Assembly (NCBI RefSeq): GCF_032108445.1
Contig: NZ_CP134876.1
Location: 4,836,001 to 4,900,000, forward strand
Length of the DNA stretch: 64,000 nt
Direction of reading: 5' to 3'
Origin: Micromonospora halotolerans
Lineage (GTDB): Bacteria > Actinomycetota > Actinomycetes > Mycobacteriales > Micromonosporaceae
The notes beneath the pieces were generated by a model, which saw only the letters and a list, made by a program, of their open reading frames with translations, was not told where the DNA came from and did not search any database. Below are positions 8,416 through 16,004 of this stretch, one piece after another (position 1 is the stretch's first letter; every line of letters begins with the position of its first letter). Position numbers and translations under genes: made by a program.

Positions 8416-9843
8416 TCAGCGCTGACCGCGCCGGCTACCAACCCGCGTGCCGGATGAGAACGCCGCCGCGCCCCGTGGTGCGGACGTGGTTCCCGCGGCA
8501 CTCGCCCGACGACTTTCCGAGCCTCTCCCGCGCGCTGCGCTGGCGGTCGATCCGCCGGTCGCTGTGCGCGGATCCGGGCGCCGCGTGGCGCTGTGGCCTC
8601 GTCCGTGATGCGGCGCCGTCGTCGCTACGGGAGGCGTCACGAAACGGCGCTCGCCTGGGGCGAGTTCGGTGAGCAGCGGGTCACCAGGCCCGAGCCGGGT
8701 GATCGTCGGGTTGATGCCGGCCTGGCGGGTCAGATCGCGCACGTCGGTGACCTGGTCGTCGGTCATCAGGGTGACGACGGTGCCGCTCGCTCCGGCACGC
8801 GCGGTCCGCCCGGAGCGATGCAGGTATGCCTTGTGCTCGGCGGGCGGGTCGGCGTGGATCACGAGAGCCACATCGTCGACGTGGATACCGCGCGCGGCGA
8901 TGTCGGTCGCAACGAGTGTGCGGGCGTCGCCGGCGGAGAACGCCGCCAGATTGCGGGTACGGGCGTTTTGCGCCAGGTTGCCGTGCAGCTCCACGGCGGG
9001 TACGCCCGAGGCGACCAGTTGACTGGTCAGCTTCTTGGCGCCCCGCTTGGTGCGTGTGAATACGAGCGTGCGCCCTGGGGCGGCCGTCAGGTCGATCAGG
9101 ACGGGGAGCCGGTCATCATGACGCACCCGGAGCACGTGGTGGGTCATCGCGGCGACCGGGGACATCGCCGAGTCGACGCTGTGGGTGACTGGGTTGGAGA
9201 GGTACCGCCGCACGAGGACGTCGACGCCCGCGTCGAGCGTCGCCGAGAACAGCAGCCGCTGGGAGCGCGGCGGTGTCTTGTCGAGGAGTCGCCGTACGAC
9301 CGGCAGGAAGCCCAGGTCGGCCATGTGGTCCGCCTCGTCGAGCACCGTGACCTCGACGGCGTCGAGGATCGCGTGGCCGGTCGACACGTGGTCGGCGAGC
9401 CGGCCGGGACAGGCGATGAGGATATCGACCCCGGCACGCAGTGCACCGACCTGTGGCCGCGCGCTCACCCCACCGAAAATCGTCAGGGTCCGCAGCGACA
9501 GCGCGGTGGCCAGCGGTGCGATCGTCGCTTCGATCTGGGTCGCCAGCTCGCGGGTGGGCGCCAGGATGAGCGAGCGCGGGCGGCCGGGCAGCCGCGGAGA
9601 CGTGGCGGCCGAGAGCCGGGCGAGGACCGGGAGAGCGAAGGCGTATGTCTTGCCCGATCCCGTCCTGCCACGACCCAGCACGTCGCGTCCGGCGAGCGAA
9701 TCCGGGAGCGTCGCGGCCTGGATCGGGAATGGCGTGCTGATGCCCGCCTGCTCGAGCGCGGCGACCAGACGGCCGGGCACGCCGAGGTCGGCGAAGGAGG
9801 TGGTTGTGACAAGGGGTGTCTTGCTGGGGCGGCGTGCCGCCAT
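8416..9843 (-). CDS. DEAD-box ATP-dependent RNA helicase
   Basis: This RecA-fold helicase would unwind short RNA duplexes with ATP, in ribosome assembly or mRNA decay. All core motifs are visible: Q motif with 'FADLGVPGRLVAALEQAG' (17-34), GSGKT (62-66), PTREL (96-100), DEAD (169-172), SAT (200-202), the 'VATDIAARGI' motif (311-320) and HRSGRTARA (342-350). The tail after about 400 is low complexity, rich in Arg, Ser, Gly and Ala, as in many actinobacterial RhlE/DbpA-like helicases, and probably binds RNA non-specifically. It is a single gene preceded by a long region without genes. The core is intact although surrounded by decayed sequence. Confidence 0.92.
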   Translation of the reverse strand: MAARRPSKTPLVTTTSFADLGVPGRLVAALEQAGISTPFPIQAATLPDSLAGRDVLGRGRTGSGKTYAFALPVLARLSAATSPRLPGRPRSLILAPTRELATQIEATIAPLATALSLRTLTIFGGVSARPQVGALRAGVDILIACPGRLADHVSTGHAILDAVEVTVLDEADHMADLGFLPVVRRLLDKTPPRSQRLLFSATLDAGVDVLVRRYLSNPVTHSVDSAMSPVAAMTHHVLRVRHDDRLPVLIDLTAAPGRTLVFTRTKRGAKKLTSQLVASGVPAVELHGNLAQNARTRNLAAFSAGDARTLVATDIAARGIHVDDVALVIHADPPAEHKAYLHRSGRTARAGASGTVVTLMTDDQVTDVRDLTRQAGINPTITRLGPGDPLLTELAPGERRFVTPPVATTAPHHGRGHSATRRPDPRTATGGSTASAARGRGSESRRASAAGTTSAPRGAAAFSSGTRVGSRRGQR

Positions 9844-10818
9844 GGGAGTCTCCGAACGTGGAAGGGGTCGCTCTGCACGGCGCTGACCGATTGGTCGCGG
9901 CGCGTGGTGGTCGACATCAGATGCAGGCTGTGGTCGGAACCGGCGGACTGGTTGATCAATCTACCCGCACCCCGGCCCAAGCCGTACCACGATGGCTTTT
10001 TGGGTTGGGTTCGGCGGGCCGAGCGAAACGGATCCCAACGTCCCGGGGAGCGGCGGATCCGCCCCGCTCATTTTCCGCACCCGGCTTGCATGTATGAGCG
10101 GGTGAGTCGCGCGTAGGCGCGCAAACTTGGAGCAGCTGTTGACTGATGTAACCGCGCATGACTCGAACTTGTTCCGTGAAGCACCGGGAGCGGATACCCC
10201 TTCCGACCGCACACCCGCCGCCGACGTAAAGTTCGGCTGCCATGACCCGCCTGCGCATCCCGTTCCGCGTCGAGGGCGACGCCGACCGGAAGCCGACGAG
10301 CGCGCCCATCGCCGCTCGTTAGGCATCACGACGCCACGGAGCCCAGCCGGTAAGGGCTACCACCCGTGTCGGTTCGACGCGTCGCAGGTAGCGACGTCCT
10401 GTGCAGGTGGACCAGCACGTCTCCGCGGGCGGACCACCGGATGGGGTGGCGGCGGTGGAACCGCCGCTCGGCCTTGCCCGCATACACCGTCGCGTCGGCC
10501 ATCGCGATCAACGGGTCCCCGTCGAGGGTGCCGCCGCGAACCGCGATCGCCGCACCCATCGTGCTAGGTGCCGCCCTTCTGCAAGATCCTTGATCTAGGC
10601 AATCCAGATCATTCCAGGTAGGGACGCCACCTCCTTTACGTCAGGGTCGGCAATCAGCCATCACGCCATCGGGCCCATGAATTCGTGAGGCTGGATGTCG
10701 GCGAGCCGTCTCATTCTGCTAACAGAGCGGACGCCCTTTCGCTCGCCCGACATGGTCGTCTTACGAGTTCGCCAGAGCTACTTCCGCGCTCCGAAACCCG
10801 AGGCTCGGATGCGCCGCG
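9844..10818. other. About 1 kb without a supported gene
   Basis: The first ~150 bp should be the helicase leader and promoter. The rest has short frames only. The best is a 77-codon minus-strand frame, 10326-10559 ('GDPLIAMADATVYAGKAERR'), with ordinary GC3 but no recognised family and no clear ribosome-binding site. It could be a real small protein, but I do not list it separately. No tRNA or strong terminator was seen. Confidence 0.4.
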
Positions 10819-11517
10819 TCAGCCTATGTGCTGGTCGTCAGACGTCACGAACGTCCGCAGATGGTCAACCGCCGCAGAGGGCGCGTCCTGCAGGGGGCCG
10901 ATGTCCCGGGCGACCTGAGCGAGGAGCATGCCGCCTTGATACGCCGCGAGGAACATGTCGGCGAGCCGCGCGGGGTCGGCGGACGCGTCGATGCAACCGA
11001 GTTGCCGCATGCGATCGAGCCCGACGCGGAAGATCTCGCGCCACTGCGCGAACACCTCCGCGAGCCGGTCGTGCACGTCGAGATCGGTCTTGACGACCTC
11101 GCTCGCGAGCGAGCCGAGGCTGCAGCTGTCCTCGAACGGACGCCCCGAGAGGACGTAGAAGGCCGCCCAGTCCTGGAACGCCTCGACGGTGTCGAAGCTG
11201 GCAAACCGTTCGCTGCGATGGAAGCCGAGGACGCTGTCGGCCTGCCAGTCAATGACCGCCAGGACGGGGCTCTCCTTGGTGGGGAAGTAGTGACTCAGCT
11301 GCGATCCGCTCACGCCTGCAGCGCGGCGGACGAGCTCGTTGTTGGTTGCGTGGACCCCTTTGTCGTAGATCAACGCCGCCGCGTGCTCCAGTATTCGCTC
11401 GCGCGTGGGCTGGCCCTTGGGAGTGAGCTTCTGGGCTGCTTTCCGCCCCGTTGTCCACCTGCATGTAATCGACGTTACACAAACTGGGCTTGGAAACCCA
11501 TTTTCGATCGTGTTCAC
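10819..11517 (-). CDS. TetR-family regulator with disturbed 5' end
   Basis: This dimeric repressor has an N-terminal helix-turn-helix: 'RERILEHAAALIYDKGV' then 'AAGVSGSQLSHYFPTKESPV', about 45 residues from the GTG at 11517. A ~140-residue ligand-binding domain follows. The natural start is probably ATG 11464 ('MQVDN...'), which has one extra nucleotide near 11440 relative to the duplicated copy upstream and is therefore out of frame. In-frame translation is possible from GTG 11517 with an odd leader ('MNTIENGFPSPVCVTSITCR'). The gene may thus be poorly expressed or mutated. It is divergent from the AhpD-like and nitroreductase genes and most likely controls them through the palindrome at 11706-11723. 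Confidence 0.75.
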   Translation of the reverse strand: MNTIENGFPSPVCVTSITCRWTTGRKAAQKLTPKGQPTRERILEHAAALIYDKGVHATNNELVRRAAGVSGSQLSHYFPTKESPVLAVIDWQADSVLGFHRSERFASFDTVEAFQDWAAFYVLSGRPFEDSCSLGSLASEVVKTDLDVHDRLAEVFAQWREIFRVGLDRMRQLGCIDASADPARLADMFLAAYQGGMLLAQVARDIGPLQDAPSAAVDHLRTFVTSDDQHIG

Positions 11518-11551
11518 TCGAGCGGGTGGACCAAATAGTCCAGTAACGTCA
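11397..11551. repeat. Direct repeat copy 1 of tetR 5' end and promoter
   Basis: About 155 bp, repeated at 11577-11731 with an offset of 180 bp and about 90% identity by eye. It contains the first ~20 codons of the TetR gene (minus strand), its ATG and an operator-like palindrome that is damaged here (GGACCAAATAGTCC). It differs from copy 2 by one extra base in the run near 11440, which puts the ATG at 11464 out of frame. Confidence 0.8.
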
Positions 11552-11576
11552 TGCGGGGGCCGTGTGCGGCAGTGTT

Positions 11577-11731
11577 TGCTCGCGCGTGGCCTGGCCCTTG
11601 GGAGTGAGCTTCTGGGCTGCCTCCGCCTCGTTGCTTCCCTGCATGTAATCAACGTTACACAAACTGGGCTTGGAAACCCACTTTTGATGGTGTTCATTCA
11701 AGCGAGTGGACTAAATAGTCCACTAGGATCA
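11577..11731. repeat. Direct repeat copy 2, truncated tetR 5' end plus intact operator
   Basis: On the minus strand ATG 11644 opens 'MQGSNEAEAAQKLTPKGQAT' in the correct TetR frame, but homology stops after about 25 codons, where copy 1 resumes. This looks like the start of a second, related tetR whose body was lost, or a tandem duplication of the promoter region. It carries the perfect palindrome beside the plus-strand gene at 11749. Confidence 0.75.
11706..11723. promoter_or_regulatory. Perfect 18-bp palindrome, likely TetR operator
   Basis: GTGGACTAAATAGTCCAC has 8-bp arms around AA. It lies 25 bp before the AhpD-like start codon and beside the divergent tetR, the usual place for a TetR operator. 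A degenerate copy sits 180 bp to the left inside the other repeat. TAGTCCA half-sites resemble those of TetR proteins that respond to small electrophiles, but the assignment is positional. Confidence 0.65.
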
Positions 11732-11748
11732 CCCGGAGGTTCATCACC

Positions 11749-12291
11749 ATGTCTCGCCTGACCGCTCCCGCGCGCGCCGACATCGACGCGAAGACGCAGG
11801 GCGTCCTCGACGCCATCGCGAAGCAGTTCGGCTTCGCGCCCAGCATGTTCACCACGCTCGCCGCGAACCCGACCGTGCTCGAGATCGTGATGGGCCTGCA
11901 GGGCAGCATCGCGAAGCTCCTGGACGCGAAGACGCGCCACACGATCGCCCTCGCGGTCTCTCAGTCGAACGGCTGCCACTACTGCCAGGCACTCCACGGT
12001 TTCATCTCGTCAAACCTCGGCGGTATGTCGGCGGAGGAGATTGAGCTCGCCCGCATGGGCACGTCGAGCGACCCGAAGCGCGCCGCCGCCGCGAAGTTCG
12101 CGCAGCACGTGATCGAGACGCGTGGCCAGGTCAGCGACGAGGACCTCGCAGCGATCCGCGAGGTCGGGTATATCGACCCGGAGATCCAGGCGATCGTCAC
12201 GATCGTGGTCGTCACCCTGCTCACGAACTACCTCAACAACGTCAGCGACACCGTCGTCGACGTCCCCGGCGCCGACCACCGGTCGGCCTGA
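11749..12291 (+). CDS. AhpD-like carboxymuconolactone decarboxylase-family protein
   Basis: This 180-aa all-helical protein of the CMD/AhpD superfamily is cytoplasmic and likely a peroxidase or disulfide relay. The redox motif is 'SQSNGCHYCQALHGF' near residues 68-82, giving C-x-x-C-x-x-x-H, which is required in AhpD. The ribosome-binding site GGAGG stands 8 bp before ATG 11749. It is followed 39 bp later by a nitroreductase in the same direction, a pairing common under TetR control, and is divergent from the TetR gene. Codon choice (many GCG, AAG and CGC) differs slightly from the island to the right, hinting at a different donor. Confidence 0.85.
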   Translation: MSRLTAPARADIDAKTQGVLDAIAKQFGFAPSMFTTLAANPTVLEIVMGLQGSIAKLLDAKTRHTIALAVSQSNGCHYCQALHGFISSNLGGMSAEEIELARMGTSSDPKRAAAAKFAQHVIETRGQVSDEDLAAIREVGYIDPEIQAIVTIVVVTLLTNYLNNVSDTVVDVPGADHRSA

Positions 12292-12330
12292 CTTTCCTCT
12301 CCACCCGCCGTTCAAACGAAGGAAAGCACG

Positions 12331-12984
12331 ATGTTGGATCTCGACAAGCTGATCACGAAGCACCTCACCCGCTACTTCGACCCGAGCAAGAGGATCCCGG
12401 AGGAGACGTTCCAGCAGCTGCTGCGTTACCTGCGCACCTCGCCGACGACGATCAACATCCAGCCGAACCGTTTCCACGTGCTGGAGACGCAGGATGGCAA
12501 GGACAAGCTCGCGGACGCGCTGGTCGGCCGCTTCGCAGACAACGCGGAGAAGGTGCGCAACGCGTCGCACGCCATCGTCTTCACGACGCGCAAGGACATC
12601 CCCGACACGCACCTGCAGGAGATCTTCGAGAAGGAGCGCGCCGACGGGCGCTTCGCCGACCCGGAGATCCAGAAGGGATGGGAGGCGGGCGCCTCCAACT
12701 TCGTGGAGATCCAGACGGAGAACTATGGCGGGAACGTGCTCCACTGGCTTGAGAAGAACACCTACCTCGTCGTCGGCGCCACGATGATGGCCGCCGCATC
12801 CCTCGGGGTGGACGCGACGCCGATGGAGGGCTTCGACCGCAAGACCGTGGACGCGGCCTTCGAATTGACCGACACGGACTACACGACCACGCTGCTTCTG
12901 GTGCTCGGCTACCCCGACGAGGCTCGGGTCTCCCGCCAGCCGGTCTCGCGGTTCGACGCGGAGAAGATCTTCACGCACATGTGA
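12331..12984 (+). CDS. Nitroreductase-family (NfsB-like) FMN oxidoreductase
   Basis: This 217-aa flavoprotein would reduce nitroaromatics, quinones or related electrophiles with NAD(P)H. The start of the fold is 'LDKLITKHLTRYFDPSKRIP' with the NfsB-type 'LLRYLRTSPTTINIQPNRFH' (FMN and substrate pocket). Later segments are 'ASHAIVFTTRKDIPD', 'YLVVGATMMAAASLGVDATP' and the family motif 'MEGFDRKTVDAAF'. The length is normal. AAGGAAAG precedes the ATG. With the AhpD-like gene it forms a small TetR-controlled detoxification operon for electrophile or peroxide stress. Confidence 0.88.
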   Translation: MLDLDKLITKHLTRYFDPSKRIPEETFQQLLRYLRTSPTTINIQPNRFHVLETQDGKDKLADALVGRFADNAEKVRNASHAIVFTTRKDIPDTHLQEIFEKERADGRFADPEIQKGWEAGASNFVEIQTENYGGNVLHWLEKNTYLVVGATMMAAASLGVDATPMEGFDRKTVDAAFELTDTDYTTTLLLVLGYPDEARVSRQPVSRFDAEKIFTHM

Positions 12985-13106
12985 CGGACGGGGCGGACAT
13001 CGGACCGCGGTGCCGGCCCCGTTCACTTCGACTCGGTTGCCCGGCGTCCGCACCTCCTCGACGGACTCCGGGCATTCGACCCCCCAAGGACCTCGAGGAG
13101 GTCAAA

Positions 13107-13375
13107 ATGCAGATTGATAAGGCAGCGCAGGATCGAGCCGCGGCCCGCGCCGCCGAGCTTCCCGGCTCCGAGCACACACACACCAGTTCACCGGCGACTG
13201 GGAGGTATGGAAAGTCGGCGGCAAGGTGTTCATGCTGCAGACGTCCATGCCCGGCGAGCCCGTCGTGATCCTGAAAGCGGATCCAACCGACGCGGAGGCG
13301 CTCAGCGCAGCTCACGCGACCATCTCGCCCGGCTACCACATGAACAGCCGCTCTACTCCTTCAAGACGGCAGTGA
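13107..13375 (+). pseudogene. MmcQ/YjbR-family protein, frameshifted
   Basis: ATG 13107, behind GAGGAG, opens 'MQIDKAAQDRAAARAAELPG' in one frame. The rest is in another frame: 'TGDWEVWKVGGKVFMLQTSM', 'VILKADPTDAEALSAAHATI' and 'SPGYHMN', ending at TGA 13373. This order (E-L-P-G-x-E, W-x-V-x-K-V-x-G-K-V-F, A-L-x-x-x-H, I-x-P-G-Y-H-M-N) is the MmcQ/YjbR CyaY-like fold. The frames meet at a CACACACACACC run (13175-13186), so a slippage indel is the likely cause. The conserved C-terminal 'K-R-H-W' is also missing. Confidence 0.65.
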
Positions 13376-13470
13376 GGATTCGGATCAGGGCCCGACGCGT
13401 CACCCGTTCGATGTCATCTACCACAGCTGACAGGTCGGTTGTTGGCTGGCCGGTTGAGCAGGCGCAGCGC

Positions 13471-13749
13471 CTAGACTTGTGTGAGCTTCAAGGTCTTAGC
13501 GATCGTCATCGGCGGTGGGGCATTGGTTCTTGTCGCACCTCGGACACCAACGAAATCCCAACGGTGCGTGGCAAGATCTTCACTTGCCCGCACCGTTTGT
13601 GTTTCCGGGGCACAGGTCAGGTTCAGCCCGAGGCCGCGGTAGACCTCCAGCTCGTGTTCCGGCTCGGCGTCCCGCAGGGCGCCCACGAGGTCGCCGACTT
13701 CTTCGACGATGGCGGATGGTTCGGCAGGGTTGGCCGCCAGCGCCTTCAC
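13471..13749 (-). pseudogene. Serine recombinase C-terminal stub (copy 3)
   Basis: This 92-codon minus-strand frame reads 'IVEEVGDLVGALRDAEPEHE' then 'LEVYRGLGLNLTCAPETQTV', 'RASEDLATHRWDFVGVRGAT' and a tail matching copy 1. 'V-Y-R-x-L-G-L-x-L-T-Y/C-x-P-x-x-Q-T-V-R-A' is the conserved end of large actinobacterial serine recombinases. The catalytic Ser domain and zinc ribbon are absent because the arsenic island begins right at the cut. It marks an old integration boundary. Confidence 0.65.
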
Positions 13750-13757
13750 CGTGGTGC

Positions 13758-14129
13758 TCAGCGGGTCTTCTTGGTCGCCCGCTTGCGGGGTGGCGTCAAC
13801 AGCTCGGCGATCGCCGCGATCGCGGACGGCACCAGGCGGTAATAGGCCCAGACTCCACGCTTTTCGCGCTCGAGCAGACCGGCCTCGGTGAGGATCCGCA
13901 GGTGATGACTGACGGTCGGCTGGGAGAGGCCGAGCGGCGCGGTGAGGTCACTGACGGATGCCTCGCCCTCGGGAGCGGACTGGATCAGGCTGAGCAGTCG
14001 CAGCCGGGCCGGGTCGGCGACGGCCTTCAGCACTCCCGCGAGCCGTTCGGCATCGGCACGCTTGATCGGCTCACCGGCAAGCGGCGAGACAGCAGGGGCA
14101 GCGGTTCTCGGGGTTCCCACGTCATGCAT
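13758..14129 (-). CDS. arsR: ArsR-family transcriptional regulator
   Basis: This 123-aa winged-helix repressor reads 'LAGVLKAVADPARLRLLSLI', 'VSDLTAPLGLSQPTVSHHLR', the recognition helix, and 'ILTEAGLLEREKRGVWAYYR' (wing). It lacks the C-x-C-D/E-L motif at the start of helix 3 found in classic ArsR, so metal binding by that site is not supported. It is divergent from the broken ArsO-type gene on the right, separated by about 180 bp. It sits 8 bp from the recombinase stub, at the edge of the island. Confidence 0.85.
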   Translation of the reverse strand: MHDVGTPRTAAPAVSPLAGEPIKRADAERLAGVLKAVADPARLRLLSLIQSAPEGEASVSDLTAPLGLSQPTVSHHLRILTEAGLLEREKRGVWAYYRLVPSAIAAIAELLTPPRKRATKKTR

Positions 14130-14310
14130 CGTTGCACCAACACCATCAACAGGCTGGCGGAACCCGCTACCAGGCCACCGACGGTCCGCAGGTAGGCATC
14201 GTCAAGTGCCGGCCACGGCCGTGCCCGGGCGGGGGTGTGGGCGTCGGCCCGCGTGTCGGCATCTTCAGCCGCTCGGCATGATGATCTACGGGCGGAGGGG
14301 GTGCCGGAGC

Positions 14311-15352
14311 GTGTCCGGATCGTGTGACGTGGTGGTCGTAGGAGGCGGGCAGGCGGGTTTGGCGGCGGGCTACCACCTGCGCCGAGCCGGTCTGGATTAC
14401 GTCATCCTCGACGACCAGCCGCAGCCGGGTGGCGCGTGGCGGCATGGCTGGAACTCGTTGCGGTTGTTCTCCCCGGCGGAGTACAGCCCGCTGCCGGGGT
14501 GGGGATGCCTCGGCAGGAGGGCGAGGAGTTCCCGACCGCCGGGCATGTCGTGGACTACCTACGGGCCTACGAGCAGCGGTACGACCTGCGGGTGCGCCGG
14601 CCGGTCCGGGTCCATGAGGTACGGCGAGCCGGGGAGCGCCTGGCGGTGGAGACCGACGACGGGAGCTGGCTTGCCCGGTACGTCATCTCCGCCACCGGTA
14701 CGTGGGAGTGCCCGTACGTGCCCGACATCCCGGGCCGTGCGGAGTTCGGCGGCCGGCAGCTGCACCGGTGAACTACACCTCGCCGGAGCAGTTCCGGGGG
14801 CAGCGGGTCGTGATCGTCGGTGGAGGTAACTCCGCGGCGCAGATCCTGGCGGAGGTGTCCCGGGTCGCCGAGGCGGCCTGGGTCACCTTGCGCCCGGCGC
14901 GGTTCATGCCGGACGACGTCGACGGTCGGGTGCTGTTCGGTGTGGCCACCCGCAAGGCCGCCGGTGGTGCCGGTGGCGGTGTCAGCGACCTTGGCGACAT
15001 CGTGATGGTGCCCAGCGTCCGCGAGGCGCGGGACCGCGGAGTCCTGCACTCCCGTCCGATGTTCGCGCGGCTGACCGACCGTGGCGTGCGGTGGGCCGAC
15101 GGCGCCGAGCAGACCTGTGACGGCATCATCTGGTGTACGGGTTTCCAGCCCAACCTCACCCACCTCGCGCCGCTGCTGCCCGGATGGCGGCAAGGAAAGG
15201 CGGCCACCGACGGCACCCGATCGGTGGACGAGCCTCGCCTCTACCTCCTTGGTTACGGCGATTGGACGGGGCCGGCGTCAGCCACGCTGGTGGGTGCCGG
15301 CCGGACCGCGAGAGCGACGGTCGCCGACATCGCCTCCCGCCTGGGCGGATGA
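14311..15352 (+). pseudogene. ArsO-type flavin monooxygenase, two frameshifts
   Basis: This FAD/NAD(P)H-binding protein of the ArsO group is associated with ars operons. Pieces in three frames give the full order. Frame one carries 'DVVVVGGGQAGLAAGYHLRR' and 'SPAEYSPLPGW'. Frame two carries 'MPRQEGEEFPTAGHVVDYLR' and 'VISATGTWECPYVPDIPG'. Frame three carries 'QRVVIVGGGNSAAQILAEVS' (NADPH site) and 'IIWCTGFQPNLTHLAPLLPG'. The breaks are near 14505 and 14768 and each would be cured by one or two bases. Everything else is well preserved, so loss is recent, or the indels are assembly errors. Start is GTG 14311 behind GGAGGGG, or ATG 14278. An intact relative lies at 18853-20010. Confidence 0.75.
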
Positions 15353-15497
15353 CCGCGCCGGGCGGAGCCGGTGGCGAGGATGACCGTACGCGCCTGGTGA
15401 GCGTGCGCTGGCGAGCCTGCTCGCCGACCCGAGCGGTCTCAATGGGGCTGGGGTGAGCTCGTCGCGGGTGACGTCGTCGGTGATGAACTGGGCGGTG
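15353..15497. other. Convergent spacer between arsO pseudogene and arsC
   Basis: 145 bp between convergent genes. No gene and no strong stem-loop were seen by eye. Confidence 0.4.
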
Positions 15498-15905
15498 TCA
15501 GTCGGTCGGACGAAGCTCGGCCAGGAGCTTCTCCACCCGGGTACGGATCTCGTCGCGGATCGGCCGGACGGCGTCCACGCCCTTGCCGGCGGGGTCTTCG
15601 AGCTTCCAGTCCTCGTAGCGTTTGCCGGGGAAGACGGGGCAGGCGTCGCCGCAGCCCATGGTGACGATGACGTCCGAGGACTCCGCGGTGGCGTAGTCGA
15701 GGAGCTTGGGGGTCTGGTTGGTGATGTCGATGCCCACCTCCCGCATGGCCTCGACGGCGGCCGGGTTGACGGTCTCGGCGGGGGCGGAGCCGGCCGAGCG
15801 AACTTCGACGGTGTCGCCCGCGAGCTGGCGCAGCCAGCCGGCGGCCAGCTGGGAGCGGCCGGCGTTGTGAACGCAGACGAACAGGACGCTGGGCTTGTCA
15901 CTCAT
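15498..15905 (-). CDS. arsC: Arsenate reductase, low-molecular-weight phosphatase type
   Basis: This enzyme reduces arsenate to arsenite for export by Acr3. The 135-aa protein starts at ATG 15905 (GGAG 6 bp upstream). The active loop 'FVCVHNAGRSQLAAGWL' gives C-x5-R-S near residue 9. A later segment 'VIVTMGCGDACPVFPGKRYE' contains the Cys pair of the thioredoxin/mycothiol relay, and 'DWKLEDPAGKG' is the D-P acid loop. Length and motifs match the ArsC1/LMW-PTP group. It is the last gene of a minus-strand run downstream of acr3, so export and reduction are probably co-expressed. Confidence 0.92.
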   Translation of the reverse strand: MSDKPSVLFVCVHNAGRSQLAAGWLRQLAGDTVEVRSAGSAPAETVNPAAVEAMREVGIDITNQTPKLLDYATAESSDVIVTMGCGDACPVFPGKRYEDWKLEDPAGKGVDAVRPIRDEIRTRVEKLLAELRPTD

Positions 15906-16004
15906 GACGTACTCCATGGCTGACGATCAGGTGGTTGCGGCAGACCGCGGCGCCGCAGTGGATGCGGATACCGATGACGGCTTCGGACCCGCAGTCGAGG
16001 CGCC

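Noticed and set aside
10326..10559. 77-codon minus-strand frame
   Set aside because: Ordinary composition but no ribosome-binding site, family or conserved neighbour; noted only inside the gene-poor stretch entry.
13175..13186. CA-repeat considered as a CRISPR-like or simple repeat locus
   Set aside because: Only a short dinucleotide run inside a pseudogene; no spaced repeats anywhere nearby.
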